Part shown: positions 10,488 to 19,568 of the stretch, one piece after another
Position numbering within the stretch: position 1 is the stretch's first letter
Layout: every line of letters begins with the position of its first letter
Source: Gammaproteobacteria bacterium
GTDB taxonomy: Bacteria > Pseudomonadota > Gammaproteobacteria > Steroidobacterales > Woeseiaceae
Direction: 5' to 3'
Length of the DNA: 64,000 nt
NCBI GenBank assembly: GCA_029864095.1
Contig: JAOTUB010000002.1
Location: 53,114 to 117,113, forward strand
The notes under the pieces: generated by a model
The model's input: the letters and a program-made list of their open reading frames with translations, nothing else
Database searches by the model: none
Told to the model about the DNA's origin: nothing
Translations under genes and position numbers: made by a program

Positions 10488-11489
10488 ATGAACTTGAAAG
10501 CCGGATTGCTGGGCGGAGGCTCGTGGGGCACGACCGTGGCCGCGCTGATTGCGAGAAACGCGCCGGTCACTCTGTGGGCCCGTGATACGGCTATTGTCGA
10601 GGAGATCAATACACAACGCACAAACAAGAAGTTCCTGCCGGAGGCAAAGATTCCGGAAAATGTCGTTGCGACCAACAGTATCAAGGAAGCGGTCGCGATG
10701 AAGGACGTCATAGTGATGGGCATACCGTCGCAGGCGTTTCGAAGTGTTCTTGAGCAGATCAAGCCGCATGTCCGGCCGTGGGTGCCGATAATCAGCCTGA
10801 GCAAGGGGCTCGAGCTCAGTACAGGCAAGCGAATGACCGAATTGATCAACGACGTCCTGCCGGGGCATCCCGCCGGCGTACTGACAGGGCCGAACCTGGC
10901 CCGGGAGATCATGGCCGGCTATGCCGCGGCGAGCGTCATCGCAATGGAAGACGCTGTTATCGTCAAGGAGCTTCAGAAGCTGTTCCACAGCGGTCTGTTC
11001 CGCGTTTACACCAATCACGACGTTATCGGCGCGGAACTGGGCGGGGTGCTGAAGAACATCATTGCGATCGCCGCCGGCATGGGAGACGGGCAGGGTGCCG
11101 GCGAGAATACCCGTTCAGCCGTGATCACGCGTGGACTGGCGGAGATCACCCGCCTGGGAGTCGCAATGGGCGGCGAAACTCAGACCTTCGCCGGGCTGGC
11201 CGGTACCGGCGACCTGATCGCAACCTGCACGAGCGCGCAAAGCCGCAATCGAACGGTGGGATTTCAGCTCGGCAAGGGACGCACGATCCAGGAAATCACC
11301 GAGGAGATGTTCATGGTTGCGGAAGGTGTCAAGAGTGCGCCCGCGGTCATGGCTCTTGCGGAAAAATACAACGTGCATATGCCGATCGCGGAAGAAGTGT
11401 TCCAGGTCGTGCAGGACAAGAGCACGGCCAGACGTGCGTTCCGAGGCCTGCTCAGGACCGTTGCCGGTGCCGAGTCGGATCCGGGCTGA
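10488..11489 (+). CDS. gpsA: NAD(P)H-dependent glycerol-3-phosphate dehydrogenase
   Basis: GLLGGGSWGTTVAALIARNAPVTLWARD, SLSKGLEL, LTGPNLAREI, GAELGGVLKNIIAIAAGM. Confidence 0.93.
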   Translation: MNLKAGLLGGGSWGTTVAALIARNAPVTLWARDTAIVEEINTQRTNKKFLPEAKIPENVVATNSIKEAVAMKDVIVMGIPSQAFRSVLEQIKPHVRPWVPIISLSKGLELSTGKRMTELINDVLPGHPAGVLTGPNLAREIMAGYAAASVIAMEDAVIVKELQKLFHSGLFRVYTNHDVIGAELGGVLKNIIAIAAGMGDGQGAGENTRSAVITRGLAEITRLGVAMGGETQTFAGLAGTGDLIATCTSAQSRNRTVGFQLGKGRTIQEITEEMFMVAEGVKSAPAVMALAEKYNVHMPIAEEVFQVVQDKSTARRAFRGLLRTVAGAESDPG

Positions 11490-11567
11490 GCAAACTTCGA
11501 GTTTTTGGTCGCAGATTGCCGCTCTGGCCTGGAGCACAAAATCGCGCAAAATACAGGTTGGGGAACC

Positions 11568-12530
11568 TCAGTTCTCTGCCGATCTGCCCTGGGTACCAAA
11601 ATCTTCGCGAAGAATGTCTTTCAGCGCATCCATACGCATGTTGTAGGGAGTCTTGAGTTGCTCCGCCGCTTTGCTGACGATGACTTTGGCTTCGCCAATG
11701 CCGCCCCGCAGATTCTGCAGCGAGTTGCCGCCAAGTTGAAACGGAAGCCCGAGTATTTTTGTCAACCGGCGTGAGCGAATCCCGTCCCGGGCTGTGGCGA
11801 GGTTTTCTCGCAGCGTTTGCCCGGTGCGGTCATAGACGACGAAGCCGACGTTGATCGTGGTTTCGGAAATTATGACAAGGGATTCGATCAAGGCGCCCAG
11901 GCCGAGATACTCGGCGGCCACGAGATCACGTTTTGCCACGCCCAGCTTCGCGTCGAGCACGTTGGCAAGGCGACGGTAACGCCGGCGGACTCGTGTACCG
12001 AATAACGGGTCATCGATATCTTCGAGGCGCGCATCGAGATCGGTCCAGTCTGCGTCATCAAGAACCGCCAGTGCACGGACAAAGACGATCTCGTCTTCTT
12101 CGTGCATGTGCTTTTCGTAGCCGTCGAAAAAGCACCTGAGATCGCGCGCGAAAACTTTGCGGCGAATATTCTCGCCATTGTTCGCCCGCATCGCCATGAC
12201 GTAAAGCTTGTTGCTCATATCGTGAATGTAAACATGGCCCTCGACCAGCTTGTCGATTTGCGAACTGCTGGGCGAGTTCAACTTGAGCACGCGCTCGAAC
12301 ATCAGGTCTTCGCGTGGGTGGTGCGAATCTTCCGGATACTCGGCGAGGTACCGCAGCACGTCTTGGAGGATGTCGAAGTCCGGCCTGCCGTCCTTTTCGA
12401 GTAGCTCCAACTGCTCGCGACCGATGTCAATCAGCGACTGAAAGTAGCGATGTTCGTCCCGAAGCGTGGTCAGGAATTTGGGCATGCTCTTCGTTTGCGA
12501 TTTCGGCAGCAACTGTACTGCATCAGCCAT
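11568..12530 (-). CDS. hemerythrin domain-containing protein
   Basis: H...HHPREDLMFERVL...GHVYIHDM...HMHEEDEIVF histidine pattern. Confidence 0.75.
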   Translation of the reverse strand: MADAVQLLPKSQTKSMPKFLTTLRDEHRYFQSLIDIGREQLELLEKDGRPDFDILQDVLRYLAEYPEDSHHPREDLMFERVLKLNSPSSSQIDKLVEGHVYIHDMSNKLYVMAMRANNGENIRRKVFARDLRCFFDGYEKHMHEEDEIVFVRALAVLDDADWTDLDARLEDIDDPLFGTRVRRRYRRLANVLDAKLGVAKRDLVAAEYLGLGALIESLVIISETTINVGFVVYDRTGQTLRENLATARDGIRSRRLTKILGLPFQLGGNSLQNLRGGIGEAKVIVSKAAEQLKTPYNMRMDALKDILREDFGTQGRSAEN

Positions 12531-12534
12531 GTTG

Positions 12535-13716
12535 TCAGGCCTCCATCCGGCTCAAGATTGCCGCGCCGGTCGGTACTCCGGCGCCCGCGGTTACGAGTGC
12601 ATGATCGGCGCCGGCAACCTGGTTGACCGACGTCCCTCGCAGTTGCCGGACAATCTCTGCGACGCCGTTCAGGCCGTGAATATAGGCCTCGCCGATCTGG
12701 CCGCCATTCGTATTTACCGGGATGCGGCCACCGCGGCTAATATGGCCGTCGCGGACAAAGTCAGCGGCTTCCCCTGTCTTGCAAAACCCGAAGGCCTCAA
12801 GCTGCGGCAGGATCGACGGCGTAAAATGGTCGTACAGGCAGGCGACGTCGATATCGTCCGGCTGCAGTCCGGCGGTCTCGTACAGGTCGCCGGCCATTGC
12901 GTCGAACTCCGGAAACCGCGCGATGTCATCGCCATAAAATGGCGTCACCTGCCGCGAACTCGGCAGTGCGCACTGGCGTACAGCGGCGATGCGAACGCCA
13001 TCAACGTCGAGATCACGGGCGCGCTCGGCGGTGGTCACGACGAACGCCACGGCGCCGTCGCTTTCCTGGCAACAATCGAACAGCCGCAGCGGGTCCGCGA
13101 TCATGCGGGAGTTCTGGTGATCGTCGAGGGTAATGGGACGCTCGTAGTAGAACGCCGCGGGATTGGTCGACGCGAAATCGCGCATCGATACCGCGATGCG
13201 GCCGAAGTCCTCTGACGTAGCGCCGTATTCGTGCATGTAGCGCCGGGCCGTCATGGCGATCCAGCTTGCGGGCGTCATGAAGCCCGACGGGAAATAGTGG
13301 CTGAAGTGAATCATGTCGGGATTGAGGGCGTTCATGTTCATGATCTGGCCGCCGCCGAAGCGCAGCCCGGAACGCTCGTTCATGCCTCGATAAATGAGGA
13401 CAGTCTGACACTGGCCTGCGGCCAGCGCACAGTACGCATGGTGAAACGGGCCCAGCGCGGCGCCACCGCCGTACTCGGTGCGGGAGAAGAAGCGGAGTTC
13501 GTGTCCACCGACCTGGCGGTGCACGTCGATCTCGAAGTTATTGTCCATCGAGAACGTTGAGACGCCGTCGACCTCCGCGCCCGGGATGCCCGCATCCTCG
13601 AGCGCAGAGCGGCTAGCTTCGCACGCCAGCCTCAATTCGGTGCGGCCGGAATCCTTCGAGAATTCGGTGGCGCCGATCCCGACGATGACGGCCTGTCGAT
13701 CCGTGGTCCGACTCAC
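12535..13716 (-). CDS. thiolase-fold protein / lipid-transfer-protein-type aldolase
   Basis: IVGIGATEFSKDSGRTELRLACEASRSALEDAGI start, VACLYDHFTPSILPQLEAFGF, GGRIPVNTNGGQIGEAYIHGLNGVAE; paired with the DUF35 gene 13713-14123. Confidence 0.85.
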   Translation of the reverse strand: MSRTTDRQAVIVGIGATEFSKDSGRTELRLACEASRSALEDAGIPGAEVDGVSTFSMDNNFEIDVHRQVGGHELRFFSRTEYGGGAALGPFHHAYCALAAGQCQTVLIYRGMNERSGLRFGGGQIMNMNALNPDMIHFSHYFPSGFMTPASWIAMTARRYMHEYGATSEDFGRIAVSMRDFASTNPAAFYYERPITLDDHQNSRMIADPLRLFDCCQESDGAVAFVVTTAERARDLDVDGVRIAAVRQCALPSSRQVTPFYGDDIARFPEFDAMAGDLYETAGLQPDDIDVACLYDHFTPSILPQLEAFGFCKTGEAADFVRDGHISRGGRIPVNTNGGQIGEAYIHGLNGVAEIVRQLRGTSVNQVAGADHALVTAGAGVPTGAAILSRMEA

Positions 13717-14123
13717 GGTGCAATCTCAAAAACGGGGAGAGTGAGGTCGTCCTGTACGTCGACGAGTTTCGCGATCACTCGTTGACCGATTGCGATGTCG
13801 TCCGGATCCGCGCCCCGCAATTGCGACGCGAGACGCACGCCTTCGTCGAGGTCGACCAGGACAATGGCATTCGGGTACTCGAACGGCGGAATTTCCGGGT
13901 AATGGATCACGGTATAGCTGTAGATCGTGCCGCGACCGGACGATTCGACGGTTGTCCAGTCAAGGCTCTGGCACTGCTCGCACATCGGCTGCGGCGGGTG
14001 TCGGCGCAGACCGCAGGCCCCGCATTCCTGGATCAGGAGCTTGCCGTCGCGCAAACCCTGCCAGAAATGGGCGGAATCGTAGTTCTCGACAGGGCGTATG
14101 CGCTGGCTCGATTTTGCCCCCAT
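13713..14123 (-). CDS. Zn-ribbon/OB-fold DUF35 protein (partner of thiolase-like protein)
   Basis: CGACGLRRHPPQPMCEQCQSLDW zinc ribbon followed by GRGTIYSYTVIHYPEIPPFEYPNAIVLVDLDEGVRLASQL. Start set to the internal ATG MGAKSSQRIRP. Confidence 0.85.
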   Translation of the reverse strand: MGAKSSQRIRPVENYDSAHFWQGLRDGKLLIQECGACGLRRHPPQPMCEQCQSLDWTTVESSGRGTIYSYTVIHYPEIPPFEYPNAIVLVDLDEGVRLASQLRGADPDDIAIGQRVIAKLVDVQDDLTLPVFEIAP

Positions 14124-14137
14124 TTGCGTCCGGCTCC

Positions 14138-14166
14138 TGAATTTTGCATTATAATTGCAAAATTCA
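14138..14166. promoter_or_regulatory. Perfect 11-bp inverted repeat TGAATTTTGCA-N7-TGCAAAATTCA; candidate TetR operator at a divergent promoter
   Basis: TGAATTTTGCATTATAATTGCAAAATTCA read directly between the starts of 13713-14123(-) and 14199(+); TATAAT can be read on both strands within it. Confidence 0.85.
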
Positions 14167-14198
14167 TACTGACCGTCAACCACGGAGCCCGATTGCCG

Positions 14199-15374
14199 AT
14201 GGATACCCGATTCAACGCCGCACAGCGCAAGCTGCGGCTCGAGTTGCGCGACTACTTCAAGAGCATCATGACGCCCGAGGTCGTGGCCGAGGTCGTCGGC
14301 AAGGAGGGCGGCCCCAGGTTTCGCGAAATCATCCGCAAACTGGGCGAGGACGGCATCCTGACGCTAGGCTGGCCGAAGGAATACGGTGGCAAGGAATACA
14401 CGACGGTCGAGCAGCTCATCCTGTTCGAGGAAGCCTGGTCTGCGCACACGCCGTTTCCGCTCATTACGATCAACACCGTCGGGCCCGCCATCATGAAGTT
14501 CGGCACCGACGAACAGAAGGACTTTTTCCTGCCGAAGATCGCGGCCGGCCAGTGCATTTTCGCCGTGGGCTACACCGAGGCGGGTTCCGGAACCGACCTG
14601 GCATCTCTGAAAATGCCTGCCGTGCTCGATGGCGACGAGTATGTCGTCAACGGCAACAAGCTGTTTACGAGTTCAGGGCAGGATTGTGATTACGTTTGGC
14701 TGGCGGTGCGCACCGAAAAGGAGGTGAAGCGGCCGTCGGACGGAATATCGATCATGATAGTCGACGCGACTGACCCGGGCTTCTCGTTTGCACCGATCAA
14801 TACCGTCGGAGATATCGAGACTTCGATGACGTACTACGAAAACGTACGCATACCGAAGGACCGGGTCGTCGGCGGCATCAACCGAGGCTGGAAGGTCATC
14901 ACGTCGCAACTGAATCACGAACGTGTGACGCTCGCGTCGATGACCGTTGTCGGTGCGAAGCAGTTCCGGCGCGTCGTCAAGCTTCTCGACGAAAAGTCGC
15001 AAGCCGGCGACGGCCCGCTGACGGATCCGCTGGTGCGTGCGAAAGTCGGCGAGCTATATTGTCGACTCGAGGCGATCGAGGTCCTCAATCTGCGTACGGC
15101 GACACAGATCGAAGAGGGCAAGCTCGACGTCGCGCTCGCGTCCGGCGTGAAATTCCAGAATACGCTGGAGCTGATCGAAGTCCTGCGCGGTTTGCTTGAT
15201 CTCGTCGGCGAGGACGCGCTGGTTGCCTACCCCAGCGAGGGCGCAATATTTGACGGCGATCTCGAGCGTGACTATCGCAGCGCCCAGGTCAATACGGTCG
15301 GCGGGGGCGTCATGGAAGTCATGCGCTGCATGGTGGCGAGCTTCGGGCTCGAGATGCCGAATACGATCGCCTGA
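14199..15374 (+). CDS. acyl-CoA dehydrogenase (first of an adjacent pair)
   Basis: FAVGYTEAGSGTDLASLKMPAVLDGDEYVVNGNKLFTSSG. Start set to MDTRFNAAQRKLR at 14199, not the ORF-track start. Confidence 0.88.
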   Translation: MDTRFNAAQRKLRLELRDYFKSIMTPEVVAEVVGKEGGPRFREIIRKLGEDGILTLGWPKEYGGKEYTTVEQLILFEEAWSAHTPFPLITINTVGPAIMKFGTDEQKDFFLPKIAAGQCIFAVGYTEAGSGTDLASLKMPAVLDGDEYVVNGNKLFTSSGQDCDYVWLAVRTEKEVKRPSDGISIMIVDATDPGFSFAPINTVGDIETSMTYYENVRIPKDRVVGGINRGWKVITSQLNHERVTLASMTVVGAKQFRRVVKLLDEKSQAGDGPLTDPLVRAKVGELYCRLEAIEVLNLRTATQIEEGKLDVALASGVKFQNTLELIEVLRGLLDLVGEDALVAYPSEGAIFDGDLERDYRSAQVNTVGGGVMEVMRCMVASFGLEMPNTIA

Positions 15375-15397
15375 ACGCGGGCCAGGGAGTAAAGACG

Positions 15398-16540
15398 ATG
15401 GATTTCAATTTCAGTGAAGAACAACAGTCGATCGTCGACGCTGCGGAGCGAGTCTTCGCCGATCTGTGCGACGACGACACGATAAAAAATATCGGCGAGT
15501 CGGATGTGCCGTTGCACAAAGAGCTTTGGGCGCAACTCGCGGACTCGGGCATGCTCGGTCTCGTGGTCGACGAAGAGCACGGCGGGCTCGGGATGACGCT
15601 CGTCGAACTCTGCCTGCTTTTCGAGCTGCAGGGTAAGTACCTGGCACCTGTACCGATGATTGCGACGTTGGTCGAATGCGGCCTGGTTATTAGCGGCAGC
15701 GACAACGTGACGTTGAAGGCGGACTTGCTGCCGCAGGTCGTCTCGGGCGAGCTTCTGCTGAGCCCGGTGCGCGCTTCCAATGGTGTTCTCGACACAGCAG
15801 GGCTTGCAGCTGCAGGAAACGACGATCTCGTGCTGAACGGCGTGTCGGGTGTGGTCCCGTACGCGAGCGTCGCCGGCGGCTACGTCGTAACAGCGACTGA
15901 AGACGACGGACATGCGGTCATCGTTTACTGCCCGCAAGGCGCAAGCGGGCTGTCGGTCACGGAACAACGCATGTCGAGCGGCGAGCTCGCGGGTAAGCTG
16001 CACTTCGAGAACTGTGCAGTTCCGGCCGCGCAGGTCGTGGCTCGAGGCGCGTCCGCTGCTGCGCTGGCCGAGCGTCAAAAGCAGGACACCTTCGTCGCGC
16101 TGGCGGCGCTGCAGGTCGGCGTTCTCGACGAGGGACTGCGGCGCACAGCCGAATACGTGTCGCAACGCAAACAGTTCGGGCGGCCGCTCGGCGCATTCCA
16201 GGCGGTATCGCAGCAGGCCGCCAACGCGTACATGGCGATCGAATCCTTGCGCGGTGCCTACTGGCGGGCGCTGGACGATATCGAGCACGGTAATGATGCC
16301 GCGCTGTCGACGCGGGTCGCCAAATTCTGGGTCGGCGAAGCCGGCCACAAGGCTGCGCATACGATTCTGCATTTGCACGGCGGAATCGGCCAGGATGTCG
16401 ATTACCCGGCCCACCGCTACTTCCTCTGGGGCAAACACAACGAACGCTACATCGGTACGCCGGACGACATGGCGCTCGATGTCGGCAAGCTGATTGCAGC
16501 CGACGCGACGCGCGTGCTTAACGCGGGTACAGCGGCTTGA
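15398..16540 (+). CDS. acyl-CoA dehydrogenase (second of an adjacent pair)
   Basis: MDFNFSEEQQSIVDAAERVFADL start, YVSQRKQFGRPLGAFQAVSQQAANAYMAIE, LHLHGGIGQDVDYPAHRYF. Confidence 0.86.
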   Translation: MDFNFSEEQQSIVDAAERVFADLCDDDTIKNIGESDVPLHKELWAQLADSGMLGLVVDEEHGGLGMTLVELCLLFELQGKYLAPVPMIATLVECGLVISGSDNVTLKADLLPQVVSGELLLSPVRASNGVLDTAGLAAAGNDDLVLNGVSGVVPYASVAGGYVVTATEDDGHAVIVYCPQGASGLSVTEQRMSSGELAGKLHFENCAVPAAQVVARGASAAALAERQKQDTFVALAALQVGVLDEGLRRTAEYVSQRKQFGRPLGAFQAVSQQAANAYMAIESLRGAYWRALDDIEHGNDAALSTRVAKFWVGEAGHKAAHTILHLHGGIGQDVDYPAHRYFLWGKHNERYIGTPDDMALDVGKLIAADATRVLNAGTAA

Positions 16541-16544
16541 GGCG

Positions 16545-18227
16545 ATGAGCGAATCCGTTGAAACCGACGTTCTGATCGTAGGTTCCGGTGCCGGAGCGCT
16601 TACGGCCGCCGTCACTGCTCTGCACGGTGGTGCCCGCGTGTTGATCGTCGAGAAAAGCGATCGATACGGTGGCACATCGGCGATGTCCGGTGGTGGTATC
16701 TGGATCCCGGCGAGCGAGAACGCGAAACGACGCGGCATTGACGATTCTGTCGAAGACGCGTACCTGTACATGAAAACGGTCATCGGCGACCAGGTATCCG
16801 ACGCTCGTATTCGTCGATTCGTCGAGACGGCGCCGGAAATGCTCGAGTTCCTGCAAACGCACTCGTATCTCCGCTACGAGGCGATTCCGTATCCCGACTA
16901 TTACACCGAGCAACCAGGCGCGAAGCGAGGCTACCGTACGCAGTCGCCGCGGGTGTTCCGGGGTGCGAAGCTGGGTGACGACTTATATCGCATGCGCGAG
17001 CAGCCGCCGGGTGCACGCGCGCAGGGCCGGTTCACAATGAGCATACCGGAGGCGCGCAAGTTCCTGACGCAGACACCAGGATGGCGGCTGACATTGTTCA
17101 AGGTCGTGCTGCTTTACTACCTCGATGTCGCGGGTCGCTTGAAAAACAAGCGCTCACGCCGGCTGACACAAGGCAATGCACTGGTTGGCAGCCTGTATCT
17201 TTCCGTGCGCGAGCGGGGCGGAGATCTCTGGTTGAACAGCGGTATGACGTCGCTGATCGAAAACGACGGGCGAGTCGACGGTGCCGTCATCCAGAGAGGG
17301 GAAGAGACGGTTCGCGTGCTGGCAAGACAGGGTGTCATCCTGGCGGCTGGCGGATTCGAGAAAAACGACAGGATGCGGCAGCAACAGCTGCCGCATCCGA
17401 CCAGTATCGACTGGACCGCATCACAACGTCACAACACTGGAGACGCGATCAACGCGGCCGTGGCCCTGGGAGCGAGGACGGACCTGATGCAGCATGCCTG
17501 GTGGATCCCGGTCGTACACGTCCCCGGCTGGCCGCGCTCAATGGGAATATTCGCAGAGCGATCGCTCCCCGGGCTCGTGATCGTCAACAAGCAGGGCAAG
17601 CGGTTCGCCAACGAAGCTCTGCCGTATCTCGAGTCCGGTCTATCGATGTACCAGGCGGCGTCGGTGCCTTCGTGGGTGGTTTTTGATGCCGCTTTTCGAA
17701 AAAAGTATCCGTTCGGTCCACTCGCCCCGGGTTGGGCGATGCCGGATCGCTACATACCGCGCAAGGTCCGCGAACAGCTGGCCATGGCGGATACCATCGC
17801 AGACCTCGCGGCACAGATCGGTGTCGATGCCGCCGGGCTCGAGGAGACGATCGAACGCAACAACCGGTTTGCCGAATCTGGAATCGATGCGGACTTTGAT
17901 CGGGGGAAGAGTTACTACGACCGGTATTACGGCGACGCGCGCAACAAGCCGAATCCTTGCATTGCACGGATCGGTCAAGCGCCGTTCTACGCGCTGCCGC
18001 TGTATCCGGGCGATATCGGAACCAAGGGTGGCCTCCTGACCGACGAATACGCGCGGGTCATCGGCATGGACGACAGACCCATCGAGGGACTTTACGCGAT
18101 CGGTAACACGTCGGCATCGGTCATGGGTGACAAGTATGTCGGCGCGGGGGCGACACTGGGTCCGGCGATGACCTTCGGCTACGTGGCGTCCCGTCACATT
18201 CAGAGTACCGAGGCCAACAGTCCATGA
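16545..18227 (+). CDS. FAD-dependent 3-ketosteroid delta1-dehydrogenase-like protein
   Basis: DVLIVGSGAGALTAAVTALHGGARVLIVEKSDRYGGTSAMSGGGIWIP; FYALPLYPGDIGTKGGLLTDEYARVI; GNTSASVMGDKYVGAGATLGPAMTFGYVASRHI. Confidence 0.82.
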   Translation: MSESVETDVLIVGSGAGALTAAVTALHGGARVLIVEKSDRYGGTSAMSGGGIWIPASENAKRRGIDDSVEDAYLYMKTVIGDQVSDARIRRFVETAPEMLEFLQTHSYLRYEAIPYPDYYTEQPGAKRGYRTQSPRVFRGAKLGDDLYRMREQPPGARAQGRFTMSIPEARKFLTQTPGWRLTLFKVVLLYYLDVAGRLKNKRSRRLTQGNALVGSLYLSVRERGGDLWLNSGMTSLIENDGRVDGAVIQRGEETVRVLARQGVILAAGGFEKNDRMRQQQLPHPTSIDWTASQRHNTGDAINAAVALGARTDLMQHAWWIPVVHVPGWPRSMGIFAERSLPGLVIVNKQGKRFANEALPYLESGLSMYQAASVPSWVVFDAAFRKKYPFGPLAPGWAMPDRYIPRKVREQLAMADTIADLAAQIGVDAAGLEETIERNNRFAESGIDADFDRGKSYYDRYYGDARNKPNPCIARIGQAPFYALPLYPGDIGTKGGLLTDEYARVIGMDDRPIEGLYAIGNTSASVMGDKYVGAGATLGPAMTFGYVASRHIQSTEANSP

Positions 18228-19012
18228 AAAAAGTCACCCGGCGGTTCGAGGGAAAGACAGTTATCGTGACCGGCGCGAGCTACGGCATCGGACGGGCAAC
18301 GGCAGAAGGTTTCGCCCGGGAAGGCGCGCACGTCGTGATCTGCGCGCGCGGCCGCGACAAGCTGGAAGAAGCCGCAGTCGCGATCCGTGCCGACGGAGGC
18401 CAGGTCAGTACCGAGGTTCTCGATCTGGCGGACCTCGAGGCTTTCGCGAAACTGATCAACGACACCGCGAACCAACGTGGCCTTGACGTTCTCGTCAATA
18501 ACGCTGCGGTGACCCGGCACGGGCCGATCGCGACAATGAGTATCGACAACTGGCGCAAGAATTTTTCCGTCACTGCCGACGCGACGTTCGTGGGCGTGCG
18601 CGAGGCGATGAAAATCATGATCGGGCAGCGGCACGGTGCCATCGTCAACGTGTCGTCGACCTGCGGTTCCCGGGCGGCAATGGGCGTCGCCGGCTATTCG
18701 GCGGCCAAAGCCGCCCTCACGCAATTCACCAGCTGCGCCGCGATGGAGGCGGCGGCCTACAACGTCCGTATCAATACCGTGATTCCGGGTTCCGTGGACA
18801 CACCCGCCAACCGGGCTGCGGCACAAGGGGATCCGGAAGTCATCAAGGCACTCGAAGCGGCGATTCCGATGCAGCGCAGCGGGCGCCCCGAAGAACTGGC
18901 TGCCGCAATCCTGTTCCTCGCGAGCGACGATGCCAGTTTCATCACCGGCGCAGAGTTGCCTGTGGACGGTGGCAAACTGGCCCAGCTCTATGTGCCTGCC
19001 GTCCTGAAATAG
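18224..19012 (+). CDS. SDR family oxidoreductase
   Basis: VTGASYGIGRATAEGFAREGAHVVICARG, VNNAAV, GYSAAKAAL (YxxxK), DGG near the C-terminus. Confidence 0.9.
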   Translation: MKKVTRRFEGKTVIVTGASYGIGRATAEGFAREGAHVVICARGRDKLEEAAVAIRADGGQVSTEVLDLADLEAFAKLINDTANQRGLDVLVNNAAVTRHGPIATMSIDNWRKNFSVTADATFVGVREAMKIMIGQRHGAIVNVSSTCGSRAAMGVAGYSAAKAALTQFTSCAAMEAAAYNVRINTVIPGSVDTPANRAAAQGDPEVIKALEAAIPMQRSGRPEELAAAILFLASDDASFITGAELPVDGGKLAQLYVPAVLK

Positions 19013-19033
19013 TCGGCGAACGGCAGCGCCGAC
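19012..19033. terminator. 7-bp stem GTCGGCG-N8-CGCCGAC starting at the SDR stop codon; possible weak terminator between convergent genes
   Basis: Read directly; no T-tract follows, so a rho-independent terminator is not established. Confidence 0.3.
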
Positions 19034-19112
19034 GCGCAGGGGCGGGGCGCGGCCGGACTGCCTTGGATCCTGGCGAATGCCAAGCCCGGCAGTCGAGCGC
19101 TGATTGCCGCGC

Positions 19113-19568
19113 TCAGGGCAATGGTTGCCCAGTATTCATCCACACGCCCGACGCGGTGCCGACCAGCGCGTCGCCGCACCTTGCAATGCCATCGACGAAG
19201 ACGAGGTTGCGGCCACGCCGTGCAATCGTGGCAGATGCACGCAGGAAGTCGCCATTGAAGATGGGCGCGCAGAAACTGGTCTGCAGCGACACGGTCACGC
19301 AAACTTTGCCGAGCGAACGCGATGCCATGCGCCCCATCGCCTCGTCCAGAAGCGTCATCAGTATGCCGCCGTGGCCATATTCGCCGCCGCTGCGACCGCC
19401 ATGCCGGTCGTCGATTTTGAGCCCGGTCCAGTGTTCGATGATTCCCTCGTCATTCTCGACGTCGGCGAGATGATACGGCCCGATGTGCCGCCCGAAACCC
19501 GAGTGGCGTTGGTGCTGCTCGAACCCGGGCGGTATGACCTGCCGGCTCGTCCGGTCACGCTCAATCAT
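19113..19568 (-). CDS. PaaI-type hotdog thioesterase
   Basis: GGILMTLLDEAMGRMASRSLGKVCVTVSLQTSFCAPIFNGDFLRASATIARRGRNLVFVDG. Confidence 0.8.
   Translation of the reverse strand: MIERDRTSRQVIPPGFEQHQRHSGFGRHIGPYHLADVENDEGIIEHWTGLKIDDRHGGRSGGEYGHGGILMTLLDEAMGRMASRSLGKVCVTVSLQTSFCAPIFNGDFLRASATIARRGRNLVFVDGIARCGDALVGTASGVWMNTGQPLP

Noticed and set aside
13782-14198. N-terminal extension of the acyl-CoA dehydrogenase ORF in the track
   Set aside because: Extension is antisense to the DUF35 gene and crosses the operator-like palindrome; the ATG at 14199 begins a typical acyl-CoA dehydrogenase N-terminus.
15272-16783. 503-aa minus-strand ORF
   Set aside because: Antisense to the acyl-CoA dehydrogenase at 15398-16540; Arg/Val-rich shadow frame with no recognisable domain.
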